Source: Actinomyces marmotae (GTDB lineage: Bacteria; Actinomycetota; Actinomycetes; Actinomycetales; Actinomycetaceae). From it: DNA of 64,000 nucleotides. Every line of letters begins with the position of its first letter. The first letter of the stretch is position 1. The notes beneath the pieces are model-generated. The model saw only the letters and a list, made by a program, of their open reading frames with translations, ran no database searches and had not been told where the DNA came from. Where the stretch lies: NCBI RefSeq assembly GCF_013177295.1, contig NZ_CP053642.1, positions 2,294,001-2,358,000 of the forward strand. The letters run 5' to 3'. Shown piece after piece: positions 1 to 8,578 of the stretch. The position numbers and the translations under genes were made by a program.

Positions 1-819
1 GATGTAGGACTTGAAGTCCGCGGAGTTCATGATCTCGGCGAGTTTCTTGAGGGAGTCGTTGTCCTTGTCCTCCGAGCGCACCACGAGCTGGTTCGCCGGG
101 GCGGCCTCGACGGACTCGAGCCGCAGGGCGTCGACGGCGGGCTTGAGCCCGGCGTCGAGGGCGTAGTTCCCATTGAGGACCACGGCGGCGGCGTCCTGCA
201 TCGTGTTGGCGACCTGGGCGCCGTCGACCGTCGTGAACGTGAAGTTGTGCGGGTTGCTGGTCACGTCGGAGTCCGTGGGCAGCGCAGCGGCGGGGTCGAG
301 GGTGATGAGCTTCGCGGCCTCGAGCAACTTCAGCCCGCGGGCGGTGTTGGCCGGGTCGTTGTTGAGGACGATCTGCCCGCCATCGGGGATCTCCTCCAGC
401 GTGGTGGCCTTCTTGGAGTAGATGCCCATGGGCTCCACGTGGACGTCCGCGATGGCCACGAAGTCGTAGCCGTGCTCCTCGATCTGCTGCTTGAGGTAGT
501 TGGGCGTCTGGAAGAAGTTGGCGGCAATGGAGCCGTCCTTGAGGCTGATGTTCGGCGTCGTGTAGTCGTTGATCTCCTTGATGTCCAGCTTGATGCCGGT
601 GCCGGACAGGAGGTTGTCCTTGATGTGGGTGAGCATCGTGACGTGGGGCTGGGGGGTGGCCCCGATGGAGATGACGACGGTGTCGCCGTCCTTCTTGATG
701 CCCTTGGGCTGGCCGTCGGAGTCAGAGCCGCAGGCGGCCAGGGTGGCGGCGACGGCGGTGGCCAGGGCGCCGGTGGCGAAGGCGCGCCGGGATATCGCGG
801 AGGGCAGAAGCGTGGTCAT
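1..819 (-). CDS. metQ: Methionine ABC transporter substrate-binding lipoprotein MetQ/NlpA (3' end outside window)
   Basis: Extracytoplasmic binding protein that delivers methionine to the MetNI importer. The 273 codons in view start at ATG 819 behind GAAAGGA. The N-terminus has a twin-arginine stretch (SRRAFATG) and a hydrophobic run ending in the lipobox LAAC with the lipidated Cys at residue 30, so it looks like a Tat-exported lipoprotein. The mature part reads like the NlpA family (VISIGATPQPH near residue 50, NDYTTPN, ANFFQTPNYL, IYSKKATTLEEIPDG, then NNDPANTARGLKLL). It lies 102 bp downstream of metI in the same direction, the usual gene order. The C-terminus runs off the left edge. The MetQ call is firm; methionine specificity is inferred from metN and the SAM riboswitch. 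Confidence 0.93.
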   Translation of the reverse strand, partial: MTTLLPSAISRRAFATGALATAVAATLAACGSDSDGQPKGIKKDGDTVVISIGATPQPHVTMLTHIKDNLLSGTGIKLDIKEINDYTTPNISLKDGSIAANFFQTPNYLKQQIEEHGYDFVAIADVHVEPMGIYSKKATTLEEIPDGGQIVLNNDPANTARGLKLLEAAKLITLDPAAALPTDSDVTSNPHNFTFTTVDGAQVANTMQDAAAVVLNGNYALDAGLKPAVDALRLESVEAAPANQLVVRSEDKDNDSLKKLAEIMNSADFKSYI

Positions 820-921
820 GGGGTTTCCTTTCGATGGTGGAGCCGTGGTGCTGGGGCGGATTCGATCGGGTTGCGGCGATGCGCGCCGCCGTCGATGGGC
901 TCGGTGCCGGCTGGCGGGGCC

Positions 922-1653
922 TCAGCGGTGGTCCACCAGCCGGCTGAGCATGTCGCCGGCGAGCTGGATGATGCCGACGATGAGGACGATGAGGACGACA
1001 GTGACGATCATGACATCGGTCTGGTTGCGCTGGAACCCGTACTGCACGGCCAGGTCCCCCAGCCCGCCGCCACCCACGGCGCCCGCCATAGCCGAGTAGC
1101 CCAGCAGCGTGATGAGCGTGACCGTGGCCGACTGGATGAGGGTGGGCAGGGCCTCGCGCACGAGCACGCCCCAGGTGATCTGATTGCCGGAGGCGCCCAT
1201 CATGAGGGCGGCCTCGACCTTCCCGGCCTCCACGTTGTTGACGGCGGTCTCCACCAGGCGCGCGTAGAAGGGGATGGCCCCCACGGTCAGGGGGACGCAG
1301 GCTGCCTGCCAGCCGAGCGAGGAGCCGACGATCATGCGGGTCAGCGGCAGGATCGCCACCATGAGGATAATGAAGGGCAGCGAGCGGCCGATGTTGACAA
1401 CCTGGGAGAGGACCTCGTAGACGAAGCGGTTGGAGTGCTGGCCGCGCTTGCCCGTGGTCACCAGGGCCAGCCCCAGCAGGAGGCCGAGCAGCACCGCGAG
1501 CGCCCCGGAGATGAGAGTCATCTCGAAGGTCTCGATGGTGGCGGGCCAGAGCTTGTCCGTGATGGCGGGGTTGTCCAGCCATCTCTTGTCCCGCGCGCCC
1601 GCGGGCAGGACGATAAGGGGCTCCAGGTGAGCAGCGGCGTTCAGGGCGATCAT
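922..1653 (-). CDS. metI: Methionine ABC transporter permease MetI
   Basis: Inner-membrane channel of the MetNIQ importer, 243 aa. The N-terminal tail is about 50 residues, somewhat long for MetI. About five hydrophobic segments follow, and the BPD-type EAA loop (EAALMMGASGNQITWG, near residue 150) contacts the ATPase. The start codon overlaps the metN stop by 4 nt (ATGA), so translation is probably coupled. Expression should follow the metN leader riboswitch. Confidence 0.94.
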   Translation of the reverse strand: MIALNAAAHLEPLIVLPAGARDKRWLDNPAITDKLWPATIETFEMTLISGALAVLLGLLLGLALVTTGKRGQHSNRFVYEVLSQVVNIGRSLPFIILMVAILPLTRMIVGSSLGWQAACVPLTVGAIPFYARLVETAVNNVEAGKVEAALMMGASGNQITWGVLVREALPTLIQSATVTLITLLGYSAMAGAVGGGGLGDLAVQYGFQRNQTDVMIVTVVLIVLIVGIIQLAGDMLSRLVDHR

Positions 1654-2729
1654 GAGCGCACCTCCGCGGTGGCGCCGATGGCGGCCAGGGCGTCGACAAC
1701 GCCGGGGGCCCTCTCGGCGGGGACGGTCAGGGCGAGGCGGCCGACCTGGGCCTGCCCCAGGGTCTCGAAGACTCCCCCGGCCACGTCCGCGCCGTGCTCG
1801 GAGGCGATGGCGAGCAGGTGCGCGGCCGCCGGCTGGCCCGGGTGGGCGGTGAGCGCGACGTCGATGACGGCGTCGCCCTCGGCCAGCGAGCCATCCGGGA
1901 TCGCGGGGACGGGCACGAGCTCGTGGGACAGGCGCGAATCGACGTCGGAGACGACCTCCTCGATCGGCCCGGACTCCACGATGCGGCCGGCCTCCAGGAG
2001 GCTCACGGAGTCGCAGACCTGGCGGACGACGCTCATCTCGTGGGTGATGATGACGACGGTGACGCCGAGGCGATCGCGCACGTCCTTGATGAGGTCGAGG
2101 ATCGAGCGGGTGGTCTCGGGGTCGAGGGCGCTGGTGGGCTCATCGCACAGGAGCACGGCGGGCTGATCCGCCAGCGCCCGGGCGATGCCGACGCGCTGCT
2201 TCTGGCCACCGGAGAGTTGGCTGGGGTAGGAGCCGCCGCGATCGGCGAGGCCCACGAGGTCGAGCATCTGGGCGACCGTCTCGTGGCGCTCCCCCTTGGC
2301 GACTCCGGCCAGGGCGAGCGGGTAAGCGATGTTCTGCGCGGTCGTGCGCGAGTCGAGCAGGTTGGCGTGCTGGAAGACCATGCCGATCCTGCGGCGGGCC
2401 TCGCGCAGCTCGCGGGGCCGCAGGGCGGTCATGTCCTGGCCGGCGACGCGCACCTCACCGCTCGTGACGGGCTCAAGGGCGGTCAGGCAGCGGATGAGCG
2501 TGGACTTGCCAGCCCCAGAGGTCCCCACGATCCCATGGATCGATCCCGCGGGCACATTCAGGGTGAGACCGTCGAGGGCACGGACCCGCGTGCCGTCACG
2601 CAGGGTGTAGATCTTGACAACGTCGCGCAGGGAGATCATCGAGCCGTCCGCCGATCCCGCATCGGCGAGCGCGCCAGTGCCGACGGCGTCGGCCTTGACC
2701 GGCTCGGTACCCGGGTTTGGATCGCTCAT
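1650..2729 (-). CDS. metN: Methionine ABC transporter ATP-binding protein MetN
   Basis: ATPase of the methionine importer, 359 aa. Visible motifs are Walker A GTSGAGKST, ABC signature LSGGQKQR, Walker B VLLCDEPTSALD and the H-loop in VVIITHEM. The C-terminal ~90 residues form the extra domain expected of MetN (NIL type, which binds methionine and trans-inhibits transport in the E. coli protein). The first ~30 residues are an acidic extension before the ABC domain begins at MISLRDVVKIY. The ATG sits 4 nt after GGAGG, which is part of the SAM riboswitch P1 region. First gene of metN-metI-metQ. Confidence 0.96.
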   Translation of the reverse strand: MSDPNPGTEPVKADAVGTGALADAGSADGSMISLRDVVKIYTLRDGTRVRALDGLTLNVPAGSIHGIVGTSGAGKSTLIRCLTALEPVTSGEVRVAGQDMTALRPRELREARRRIGMVFQHANLLDSRTTAQNIAYPLALAGVAKGERHETVAQMLDLVGLADRGGSYPSQLSGGQKQRVGIARALADQPAVLLCDEPTSALDPETTRSILDLIKDVRDRLGVTVVIITHEMSVVRQVCDSVSLLEAGRIVESGPIEEVVSDVDSRLSHELVPVPAIPDGSLAEGDAVIDVALTAHPGQPAAAHLLAIASEHGADVAGGVFETLGQAQVGRLALTVPAERAPGVVDALAAIGATAEVRS

Positions 2730-2736
2730 GAGTCCT

Positions 2737-2821
2737 CCATCGGTCCTGGCGGAAGCACCCTCACCATCGCAGGGGGTTGCTGCAGCGTCATCGAGCCAGG
2801 TCTCTCAACTGCTCTGGATGG
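2737..2821 (-). promoter_or_regulatory. SAM-I (S-box) riboswitch in the metN leader
   Basis: Read on the minus strand, the leader has the conserved S-box blocks in order: P1 5' strand CCATC (2821-2817), AGAG, GAGAGA, TGGCTCGATGA, GCAACC, then GGTGCTTCC, CCAGG and the P1 3' strand GATGG (2741-2737). CCTGG/CCAGG can form the second helix and ACCC/GGGT the third. Length is only ~85 nt. The P1 3' strand shares two G residues with the GGAGG ribosome-binding site of metN. No intrinsic terminator lies between aptamer and start codon, so control is probably at translation initiation. Motif match seen in sequence; mechanism inferred. Confidence 0.88.
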
Positions 2822-2831
2822 TCGGGAGAAC

Positions 2832-2859
2832 GGTATAAAGCCGAGTCACGGGCGCGCAA
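2832..2859 (-). promoter_or_regulatory. Probable sigma-A-type promoter of metNIQ
   Basis: On the minus strand TTGCGC (2859-2854) and TATACC (2837-2832) are separated by 16 bp and sit just upstream of the riboswitch, so the transcript would start close to the aptamer. Position and hexamer likeness only. Confidence 0.5.
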
Positions 2860-2938
2860 GCCAGACGCCGATTCCGGGACCAAGGTCACGAAATGACGAC
2901 GCGGCACGGGAAGGACCACCCGGATCTACGATGCCAGC

Positions 2939-3952
2939 ATGACCACGATCATCCCGGACCTCCTGGGCGAGCCCTGGGTGGCGCGCCACATCCCCGTCAC
3001 CCCCTCTGAAGCCGCGCCCGGGGCGGATCACGCGATCCTCGTCCACCAGCGCGATGCCGGCGCCGCCCGGCACGCGCGGGCGGTGCTGTACATCCACGGC
3101 CGCACCGACTACTTCTTCCAGACGCACCTGTCGGCCGCGCTCGATGCGGCGGGCTACGAGTTCTACGCCCTGGAGATGCGCGGCTGCGGGCGGGCGGGCG
3201 CCGATCTGCCCGAGGGTTCCTTCCCGCACGACACCACGGACCTGCTCGTCTACGACGAGGAGATCACCGAGGCGGTGCGGATCCTGCGCGAGGAGAAGGG
3301 GCACGACGCCGTCGTCCTCAACGCGCACTCCACGGGCGGGCTGTCCGCGGTGCTGTGGGCGGCGGACCACCCGGGACGGCTCGCGGCCGTCACGCTGAAC
3401 TCCCCATGGCTGGATCTCAACGCCTCGGGCTTCATGCGCTCCTACGGCACCGCGGCGGTGGACCTCATGTCGCGGTGGATGCCGGGGCGGGTCATCACGA
3501 ACCCGGCGGCGCCGCAGGCGGATGACGAGGACGCCTTCGAGGCCGACCCCTACGCCCGCTCCCTGCACGTCAAGTGGGGCGGGGAGTGGGACTGGGACCT
3601 CGCGCTCAAGCCCTCGCCCGGTTGGCCGGCGCGAGCGGGCTTCCTCACGAGCGTGCGCCGCCTGCAGCGGCGGGTGCGCCATGGCCTGGGGATCGAGGCG
3701 CCGGTGCTCCTGTGCTGCTCGACCGCGTCGGCGGCCCCCGGCGCCGGTCGCGAGGCTGTGCTGCGGGCGGACACGGTGCTCGATGTCACGCAGATGGTGG
3801 AGCGCGCGCCTTTCCTCGGTGAGGATGTCACCGTGCGGCAGATCCCCGGCGGGGTGCACGACCTGACGCTCTCCCCCGAGCCCGCCCGCGGCGAGTACCT
3901 GGCGACCCTCACCGGCTGGCTCAGCGCCCGCCTCCCCCAACCCTCTCACTGA
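2939..3952 (+). CDS. Alpha/beta hydrolase (lysophospholipase-like)
   Basis: Cytoplasmic serine hydrolase of 337 aa with no signal peptide. An HGRTDYF block stands in the oxyanion-hole region, followed by EMRGCGRA. The nucleophile elbow is NAHSTGG (G/AxSxGG type) and a late GGVHDLTL carries the candidate catalytic His. The pattern resembles the 'Serine aminopeptidase S33 / Hydrolase_4' group of lysophospholipase-like enzymes; substrate unknown. Divergent from metN, convergent with the phosphatase at 4073-4738. The 3' side carries a family-A repeat array. Confidence 0.8.
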   Translation: MTTIIPDLLGEPWVARHIPVTPSEAAPGADHAILVHQRDAGAARHARAVLYIHGRTDYFFQTHLSAALDAAGYEFYALEMRGCGRAGADLPEGSFPHDTTDLLVYDEEITEAVRILREEKGHDAVVLNAHSTGGLSAVLWAADHPGRLAAVTLNSPWLDLNASGFMRSYGTAAVDLMSRWMPGRVITNPAAPQADDEDAFEADPYARSLHVKWGGEWDWDLALKPSPGWPARAGFLTSVRRLQRRVRHGLGIEAPVLLCCSTASAAPGAGREAVLRADTVLDVTQMVERAPFLGEDVTVRQIPGGVHDLTLSPEPARGEYLATLTGWLSARLPQPSH

Positions 3953-3963
3953 TCAATCCGCGC

Positions 3964-4084
3964 GAGACCGGTCGAAAACAGCGGCGAGACCGGTTCGCCG
4001 TCCACAGGCCCGCCTCCGCTCTTGCGGGACGAGGAGGGCCTGTGGACAACCGGCCGGTCTCGATCGTTATATCTACCGGTCTCG
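3964..4084. repeat. Family A repeat array A1 (long form) between convergent genes
   Basis: Two direct copies of GAGACCGGT (3964-3972 and 3986-3994, 22 bp apart) face two inverted copies (4054-4062 and 4075-4083, about 22 bp apart; the first has one core mismatch). Between them is a perfect 12-bp inverted repeat, GTCCACAGGCCC (4000-4011) and GGGCCTGTGGAC (4036-4047), and a perfect actinobacterial DnaA-box sequence (TTGTCCACA on the minus strand, 4041-4049). The last core overlaps the stop codon (TAG) of the phosphatase gene. It can fold on either strand and may serve as a bidirectional transcript end. See arrays at 8546, 20520, 46000 and 51649. Confidence 0.8.
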
Positions 4085-4738
4085 CATGAGGGCGGACAGG
4101 GCGGGGGTGAGCTCGTCGACGACGCGCTCGATCGTCGCCAGGGTGTCCTCGAAGTCCTCCATCCCGCCGTACCACGGGTCGGGCGCGTCGAGCCGAGACC
4201 GGGAGACCAGCCCCTCCGCGATCGCCGCCAGATCCGCCGCCCTCTCAGGGTCGAACTCGCGGAACATAAGGATGCGCCGCCCCGCGCCCCGGACCCCCTC
4301 CGGCTCGTCGATGACCACGCCCGCCCGCTGCGCGCGGCGAATCAACTCGCGCTCATGCGAGGCGGTCATCGCCAGGATGAGATCGGAGCCCGCGATCTCG
4401 GCATCCGTGATGCGGTGGGCCCGGTGCGAGGCGATGCGCGCCGCCACCGCGCCCCCGCCGTCGCGGCCTTCGCCGTAGCCGCTGCTGAGCAGGAGGCGCC
4501 TGGCCCGCGAATCCATCGGGTTGCCGCGCTCCTCGCTGGACACCCCGGAGGAGGCCACCTCCACGCGCCCGGCCAGGCCCGCCGCACCGAGCCGATCGAG
4601 GAGGACCATCTCCGCCATCGCGGAGCGGCATATGTTGCCCGTGCATACCATCATGACCCGGTAGGGGCCGCCGGGGTCGCGCGGGGCGGGCAGGACGTAA
4701 GGCTCGCCGGGGGCGGAGCCGATGGGATTCGAGATCAT
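4073..4738 (-). CDS. Low-molecular-weight protein-tyrosine phosphatase family protein
   Basis: Predicted phosphatase of 221 aa. The P-loop CTGNICRS (Cys32-x5-Arg38) follows a short strand RVMMV, as in LMW-PTP enzymes, and a late DPWYGG supplies the expected DP general-acid motif. In Gram-positives such enzymes often act on capsule or exopolysaccharide tyrosine kinases, but no kinase gene is nearby, so the target is open. An upstream in-frame ATG at 4810 would overlap the divergent DUF885 gene; the start at 4738 avoids this and leaves 26 bp between the two starts. The stop lies inside the family-A repeat. Confidence 0.82.
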   Translation of the reverse strand: MISNPIGSAPGEPYVLPAPRDPGGPYRVMMVCTGNICRSAMAEMVLLDRLGAAGLAGRVEVASSGVSSEERGNPMDSRARRLLLSSGYGEGRDGGGAVAARIASHRAHRITDAEIAGSDLILAMTASHERELIRRAQRAGVVIDEPEGVRGAGRRILMFREFDPERAADLAAIAEGLVSRSRLDAPDPWYGGMEDFEDTLATIERVVDELTPALSALMRDR

Positions 4739-4764
4739 GACCCGATCGTGCCAGGCTCGCCCCC

Positions 4765-6516
4765 ATGACTGATCCCCGCGCGCCCCACGGGACCCCCGCG
4801 CGCCCCACATCCCCTCGCACGCCCACCGCGGTCGACGCGGTCGCCGAGCGCCATGTGGAGCGCCTGGCAGCGCTATCCCCCGAGTTCGCCCTCTACTCCG
4901 GCCTGCCCGGCCGGGGCGGCGCCCTGGACGACTACTCCCCCGCCGGCTTCTCGGCCCTGGCCGATCTGCGAGCCCAGACCCGGGCCGCGCTCGATGCCGC
5001 CACCCCCGTTGACGACGTCGACCGTGTGACGATCGCAGCCATGCGCGAGCGCTTCGGCGTCGAGGACGAGTCGCATGAGGCCGGCGAGGACCTGCGGGCG
5101 CTGAACAACATCGCCTCTCCGATCCAGACGATCCGCGACACTTTCGACAACCACCCCATGGCCACCACGGGCGACTGGGAGGACTTCGCCTCCGCCCTAC
5201 GGGCGGTGCCCGGGGCGCTCGCCGGGCACCGCGAGTCGCTGCGGGTCGCGGCCGCGCGCGGGCTCGCCCCCGCCGCCCGGCAGGTGCGCGCCTGCATCAA
5301 GCAGGCCCAGGACCAGGCCGGGGAGGCGTCGTCGTCCTTCACGGCGCTGATCGAGGGGGCGCGCCTCGCCGACGGAGGCGCTCTGCCCGCCACCCTCACC
5401 GCGGACCTGCGGGCGGCCGCACGCGAGGCCCGCGCCGCCTACGCCGAGGCGGCCCGCTGGCTGGCCGACGATGTCTTCCCGCTCGCCACCGGCGACGACG
5501 CCGTCGACCGTGAGCGCTACGAGAGATTCAGCCGGCAATTCCTGGGCGCGCGCATCGACCTGGACGGGACCTACGAGTGGGGCCGGGAGCGCCTGGCGGC
5601 CATCGACTCCGAACAGCGGGCCATCGCGGCCTCGCTCTACGGGCCGGGGACCACCGTGGCCGAGGCCCTGGAGCGGTTGGGCGCCGACGCCTCGCGGCAG
5701 GTGCGCGGCACGGCGGCGCTGCGGGCGTGGATGCAGGAGACCTCGGACGCGGCGATCTCGGCGCTCGACGGCACCCAGTTCGACATCCCCGCCCCCCTGC
5801 GCTCCCTGGAGTGCCGGATCGCGCCGTCGTCCACCGGCGGCATCTACTACACCGCGCCGAGCGACGACTTCTCCCGCCCGGGCCGCATGTGGTGGTCTGT
5901 TCCGGCCGGGACGGAGGACTTCGCGACCTGGCAGGAGCGCACCACGGTGTTCCACGAGGGGGTGCCGGGGCATCACCTTCAGATCGGCATGCAAACCCTT
6001 CTGCGCGATGAACTCAATTCCTGGCGGCGCCACGGCTGCTGGGTCAGCGGGCACGGCGAGGGCTGGGCCCTGTACGCCGAGCGGCTCATGGCGGACCTCG
6101 GCTTCCAGGAGGATCCGGCCGACCGCATGGGGATGCTGGATTCCCAGCGGCTGCGGGCGGCGCGAGTCGTGCTGGATATCGGCGTGCACCTGCGCAAGGA
6201 GCGGCCCGCCGAGCTCGCCGCCCTGCCGGGTGTGGGCGAGGGGCACTGGGACGCGAGTTCAGCATGGGCCTTCCTGCGGGCCAATGCCGCGATGGGCGAG
6301 TCTTTCCTGCGCTTCGAGCTGGACCGTTACCTGGGCTGGCCAGGGCAGGCTCCGTCATACGCCGTCGGTCAGCGCCTGTGGGAGGAGGCTCGGGACGCCT
6401 CGCTGGCGGCGGCGCGCGCGGCAGGGGCCGATGACTCCCTCAAGGCCTTCCACGCCAGGGCGCTGCGCCTAGGCAGCGTGGGCCTGGACGTCATGCGCGA
6501 GGCGCTGGCCGCCTGA
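4765..6516 (+). CDS. DUF885 family zinc metallopeptidase-like protein
   Basis: Cytoplasmic protein of 583 aa. The diagnostic block is HEGVPGHHLQ (first His at residue 397), a gluzincin-like motif typical of DUF885. Further family patches are GIYYTAPSDD, GHGEGWALYAERL and a C-terminal AxxR/K-rich helix near FHARALRLG. Predicted to hydrolyse peptides with zinc; physiological substrate unknown. No export signal, and the length is normal for the family. Confidence 0.85.
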   Translation: MTDPRAPHGTPARPTSPRTPTAVDAVAERHVERLAALSPEFALYSGLPGRGGALDDYSPAGFSALADLRAQTRAALDAATPVDDVDRVTIAAMRERFGVEDESHEAGEDLRALNNIASPIQTIRDTFDNHPMATTGDWEDFASALRAVPGALAGHRESLRVAAARGLAPAARQVRACIKQAQDQAGEASSSFTALIEGARLADGGALPATLTADLRAAAREARAAYAEAARWLADDVFPLATGDDAVDRERYERFSRQFLGARIDLDGTYEWGRERLAAIDSEQRAIAASLYGPGTTVAEALERLGADASRQVRGTAALRAWMQETSDAAISALDGTQFDIPAPLRSLECRIAPSSTGGIYYTAPSDDFSRPGRMWWSVPAGTEDFATWQERTTVFHEGVPGHHLQIGMQTLLRDELNSWRRHGCWVSGHGEGWALYAERLMADLGFQEDPADRMGMLDSQRLRAARVVLDIGVHLRKERPAELAALPGVGEGHWDASSAWAFLRANAAMGESFLRFELDRYLGWPGQAPSYAVGQRLWEEARDASLAAARAAGADDSLKAFHARALRLGSVGLDVMREALAA

Positions 6517-6868
6517 GGCCGGTCGAGAGTCCGGGGGTTGACACGCTCAGACGGCCTGGATCATCGACTTTTCGCTGGAATCACGTTGAACTGAACTTCA
6601 CGGAAACCTCGTATGTGCATTCTGACGTCGAATGCACATACGAGACTCGGCATTGAGAGCACGACCCGCGCCATTCCAACGATTCATCTGGCGAGCCGCC
6701 TCGCGAGCGTGCCGAACGCTCCCATCGCGTGCGCACGGGCGCCTCCAGCCGGGCGGCGGGTCAGGCGCCCGTGGCCTCAGACGCATCGGTCGCTCGCGGG
6801 CCGCGCTCGCGGGCAAGGCCCGGGCGCGCCGCGGGTGGGTCCAGGCGCGGCCTGCGCCGACGCGCCCC
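6517..6868. other. Intergenic region between convergent genes; no gene seen
   Basis: No supported gene. The first bases after the DUF885 stop (GGCCGGTCGA) look like a single decayed family-A core. A TTGACA hexamer at 6538-6543 has no convincing partner -10. The notable element is the perfect hairpin at 6608-6644, listed separately. Confidence 0.6.
6608..6644. repeat. Perfect 15-bp inverted repeat with 7-nt loop
   Basis: Arms CTCGTATGTGCATTC (6608-6622) and GAATGCACATACGAG (6630-6644) are perfectly complementary around TGACGTC. It lies between the 3' ends of convergent genes and is distinctly AT-richer than its surroundings. It could act as a bidirectional transcript-end hairpin, although no T-run follows on either strand, or as a palindromic protein site. 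Confidence 0.75.
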
Positions 6869-8347
6869 TCACTCGTCCCAGAAGGAGGCGACGTCGACGG
6901 CTCCGCCGGTGGCCTCGAAGTCCGCCCTGGCGGCCTCGCGCACCTCGGCGTCATGGAGCCAGTCGAGGGCCACGGAGGCGAGCCCGTATGCGCCATCGAG
7001 ACAGGCAGCATCCCCGGTGGGCGAGCCTGCCGCCTCGGCCATCGCGGGGGTGTGGAGGGCGACGTCACCGCCCGTGGTGATCTTGATGAGCGGGTGAATG
7101 CCGGGCACGCGCTGCGAGACGTTGCCGAAGTCCGTGCCCGCGGCGATGGTCTCGGGCAGAACGCCGGCGGGCAGGGGCTCGCGCCCGCGCTCGCGCTGGG
7201 CGCGCACCCAGGAGGCCAGGAGGGCGGCGTTGTCCCGCACGGGCATCTCATTGGGGTGGGGGTCCGGGGTGATCTCAACGCCGGTACCGGTCATGAGGGC
7301 GGCGCCGCGGAAGACGTCCTCCACCCGGGCCACGAGGTCGCGCAGGGTGGTCAGGTCCTTGGACCGGATGAAGGCGTTGAGTTCGGCGCGCTCGGGGATG
7401 ATGTTGGCGGCGTCGCCGCCATGGGTGACGACGGCGTGGATGCGGTCCATGGGCAGGATCTGCTGGCGCAGCAACCCGATGCCGGTCAGCGCGAGGGTAG
7501 CGGCGTCAAGGGCGTTGCGGCCCATGAAGGGCTGGGAGGAGGCGTGCGCGGGGATGCCGTGGTAGGTGACGCGCATGCGCCGCTGCCCGAGCCAGGTCTG
7601 GTGGGTGACGTCGGCAGCGTAGGAGTGGGTCTGGATGGCGGCGTCGATGCCGTTGAGCATGCCGGCCTGAGCGAGGGCCTCCTTGGCGGTGGAGCACTCC
7701 TCGGCGGGGGTGGTGGTCAGGACGACGGCGCCCGGCAGGCTCCCGGGGCGCTCGGCCTCAAGGGCGGCCAGGGCGAGGAAAGCCCCCACGGAGTTGGCGC
7801 ACATGACGTTGTGCCCGCAGGCGTGGCCGATGCCCGGCAGCGCGTCGTACTCGGCGAGGATCGCGATGGTGCCGGGGTGGGAGGACGCGGTGCCGCCCAT
7901 GGCGGAGGCCGCGCCGTCGGAGATGCCGGCGGGCGCGACGGGCCCGATGCTCGCGCGGAGGGCGGTCTCCATGCCGAAAACTCCCAGTTCGGGCTCGATT
8001 CCGTGGGCGCGCAGGAGGCCGGCGACGGCGGCCATCGCGTGGTGCTCCTCATGGCCGACCTCGGGATGGGCGTGCAGGTCATGGGACAGGGAGAGGAGCT
8101 CGGGGGCGAGGCGCGCGACGATGTCGGCCAGAACGGAGCGCAGCGCGGCGGGGGCGCCTGCGCCGTCGGCGAGGGCCGGGGCGGGGCCGGCCGCGAGGCG
8201 CCGCGCCTCAGTCTCGGCGGCCATGAGTTCCTGGATGGCGTCGCAGGGCCGGGTGGGCCGCGAGAGGTCGGGCGGGTCGGGGCGGGCGGTTCGACGGGGG
8301 TGAGAGGGGCGGTCAGTGGGGTCGGCGGGTCCTCGATCAGCGCTCAT
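6869..8347 (-). CDS. M20 family amidohydrolase (AbgB-like)
   Basis: Zinc-dependent amidohydrolase/peptidase, 492 aa. M20 motifs in order are HAHPEVGHEE, EYDALPGIGHACGHN (metal-ligand His and Asp), a TPAEEC glutamate pair, and a dimerisation domain with HTPAMAEAAGS near the end. It resembles p-aminobenzoyl-glutamate hydrolase subunit B and related N-acyl amidohydrolases; exact substrate not deducible. The first ~41 residues are Pro/Arg/Asp-rich and atypical, so translation may begin at the internal ATG at 8224 (MAAETEARR), preceded by AGGAA. Downstream of the ribokinase gene on the same strand, 231 bp apart. Confidence 0.85.
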   Translation of the reverse strand: MSADRGPADPTDRPSHPRRTARPDPPDLSRPTRPCDAIQELMAAETEARRLAAGPAPALADGAGAPAALRSVLADIVARLAPELLSLSHDLHAHPEVGHEEHHAMAAVAGLLRAHGIEPELGVFGMETALRASIGPVAPAGISDGAASAMGGTASSHPGTIAILAEYDALPGIGHACGHNVMCANSVGAFLALAALEAERPGSLPGAVVLTTTPAEECSTAKEALAQAGMLNGIDAAIQTHSYAADVTHQTWLGQRRMRVTYHGIPAHASSQPFMGRNALDAATLALTGIGLLRQQILPMDRIHAVVTHGGDAANIIPERAELNAFIRSKDLTTLRDLVARVEDVFRGAALMTGTGVEITPDPHPNEMPVRDNAALLASWVRAQRERGREPLPAGVLPETIAAGTDFGNVSQRVPGIHPLIKITTGGDVALHTPAMAEAAGSPTGDAACLDGAYGLASVALDWLHDAEVREAARADFEATGGAVDVASFWDE

Positions 8348-8545
8348 GGCCCCATCATGCGCCGCGCGCCGCCGCTTCTGAAGTGGAGGGCCCTACTGGC
8401 GGTCGCTGCGGCCCTGCGCTCCAGGCGTCGCATCAGCCGCCCCCACGAAACGCGACGGGCACTGGTGTCGCATGGGGGACGACGGTGCCGGGCGGCGGTG
8501 CCCGGTCCCGCGGGGCTGGTGCGGGAGTGGCGCTTGAGAACCGTG

Positions 8546-8577
8546 ACCGGTCTCGATCGTGATTTCGACCGGTCTCG
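8546..8577. repeat. Family A repeat A2 (short form)
   Basis: Two copies of ACCGGTCTCG (8546-8555 and 8568-8577), exactly 22 bp apart, one base beyond the stop codon of the ribokinase gene. GACCGGTC palindromes inside the unit allow a 7-bp stem. Confidence 0.8.
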
Positions 8578-8578
8578 C

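Noticed and set aside
247..2166. A plus-strand open frame of 639 codons over metQ-metI-metN
   Set aside because: Antisense to three well-supported transporter genes; composition is typical of a GC-rich shadow frame.
4739..4810. N-terminal extension of the phosphatase to ATG 4810
   Set aside because: It overlaps the divergent DUF885 gene start and reads as a low-complexity Arg/Gly/Trp stretch with no similarity to the family.
6538..6566. A promoter for a small RNA (TTGACA at 6538)
   Set aside because: No acceptable -10 hexamer follows at 16-18 bp, so a transcript cannot be supported from sequence.
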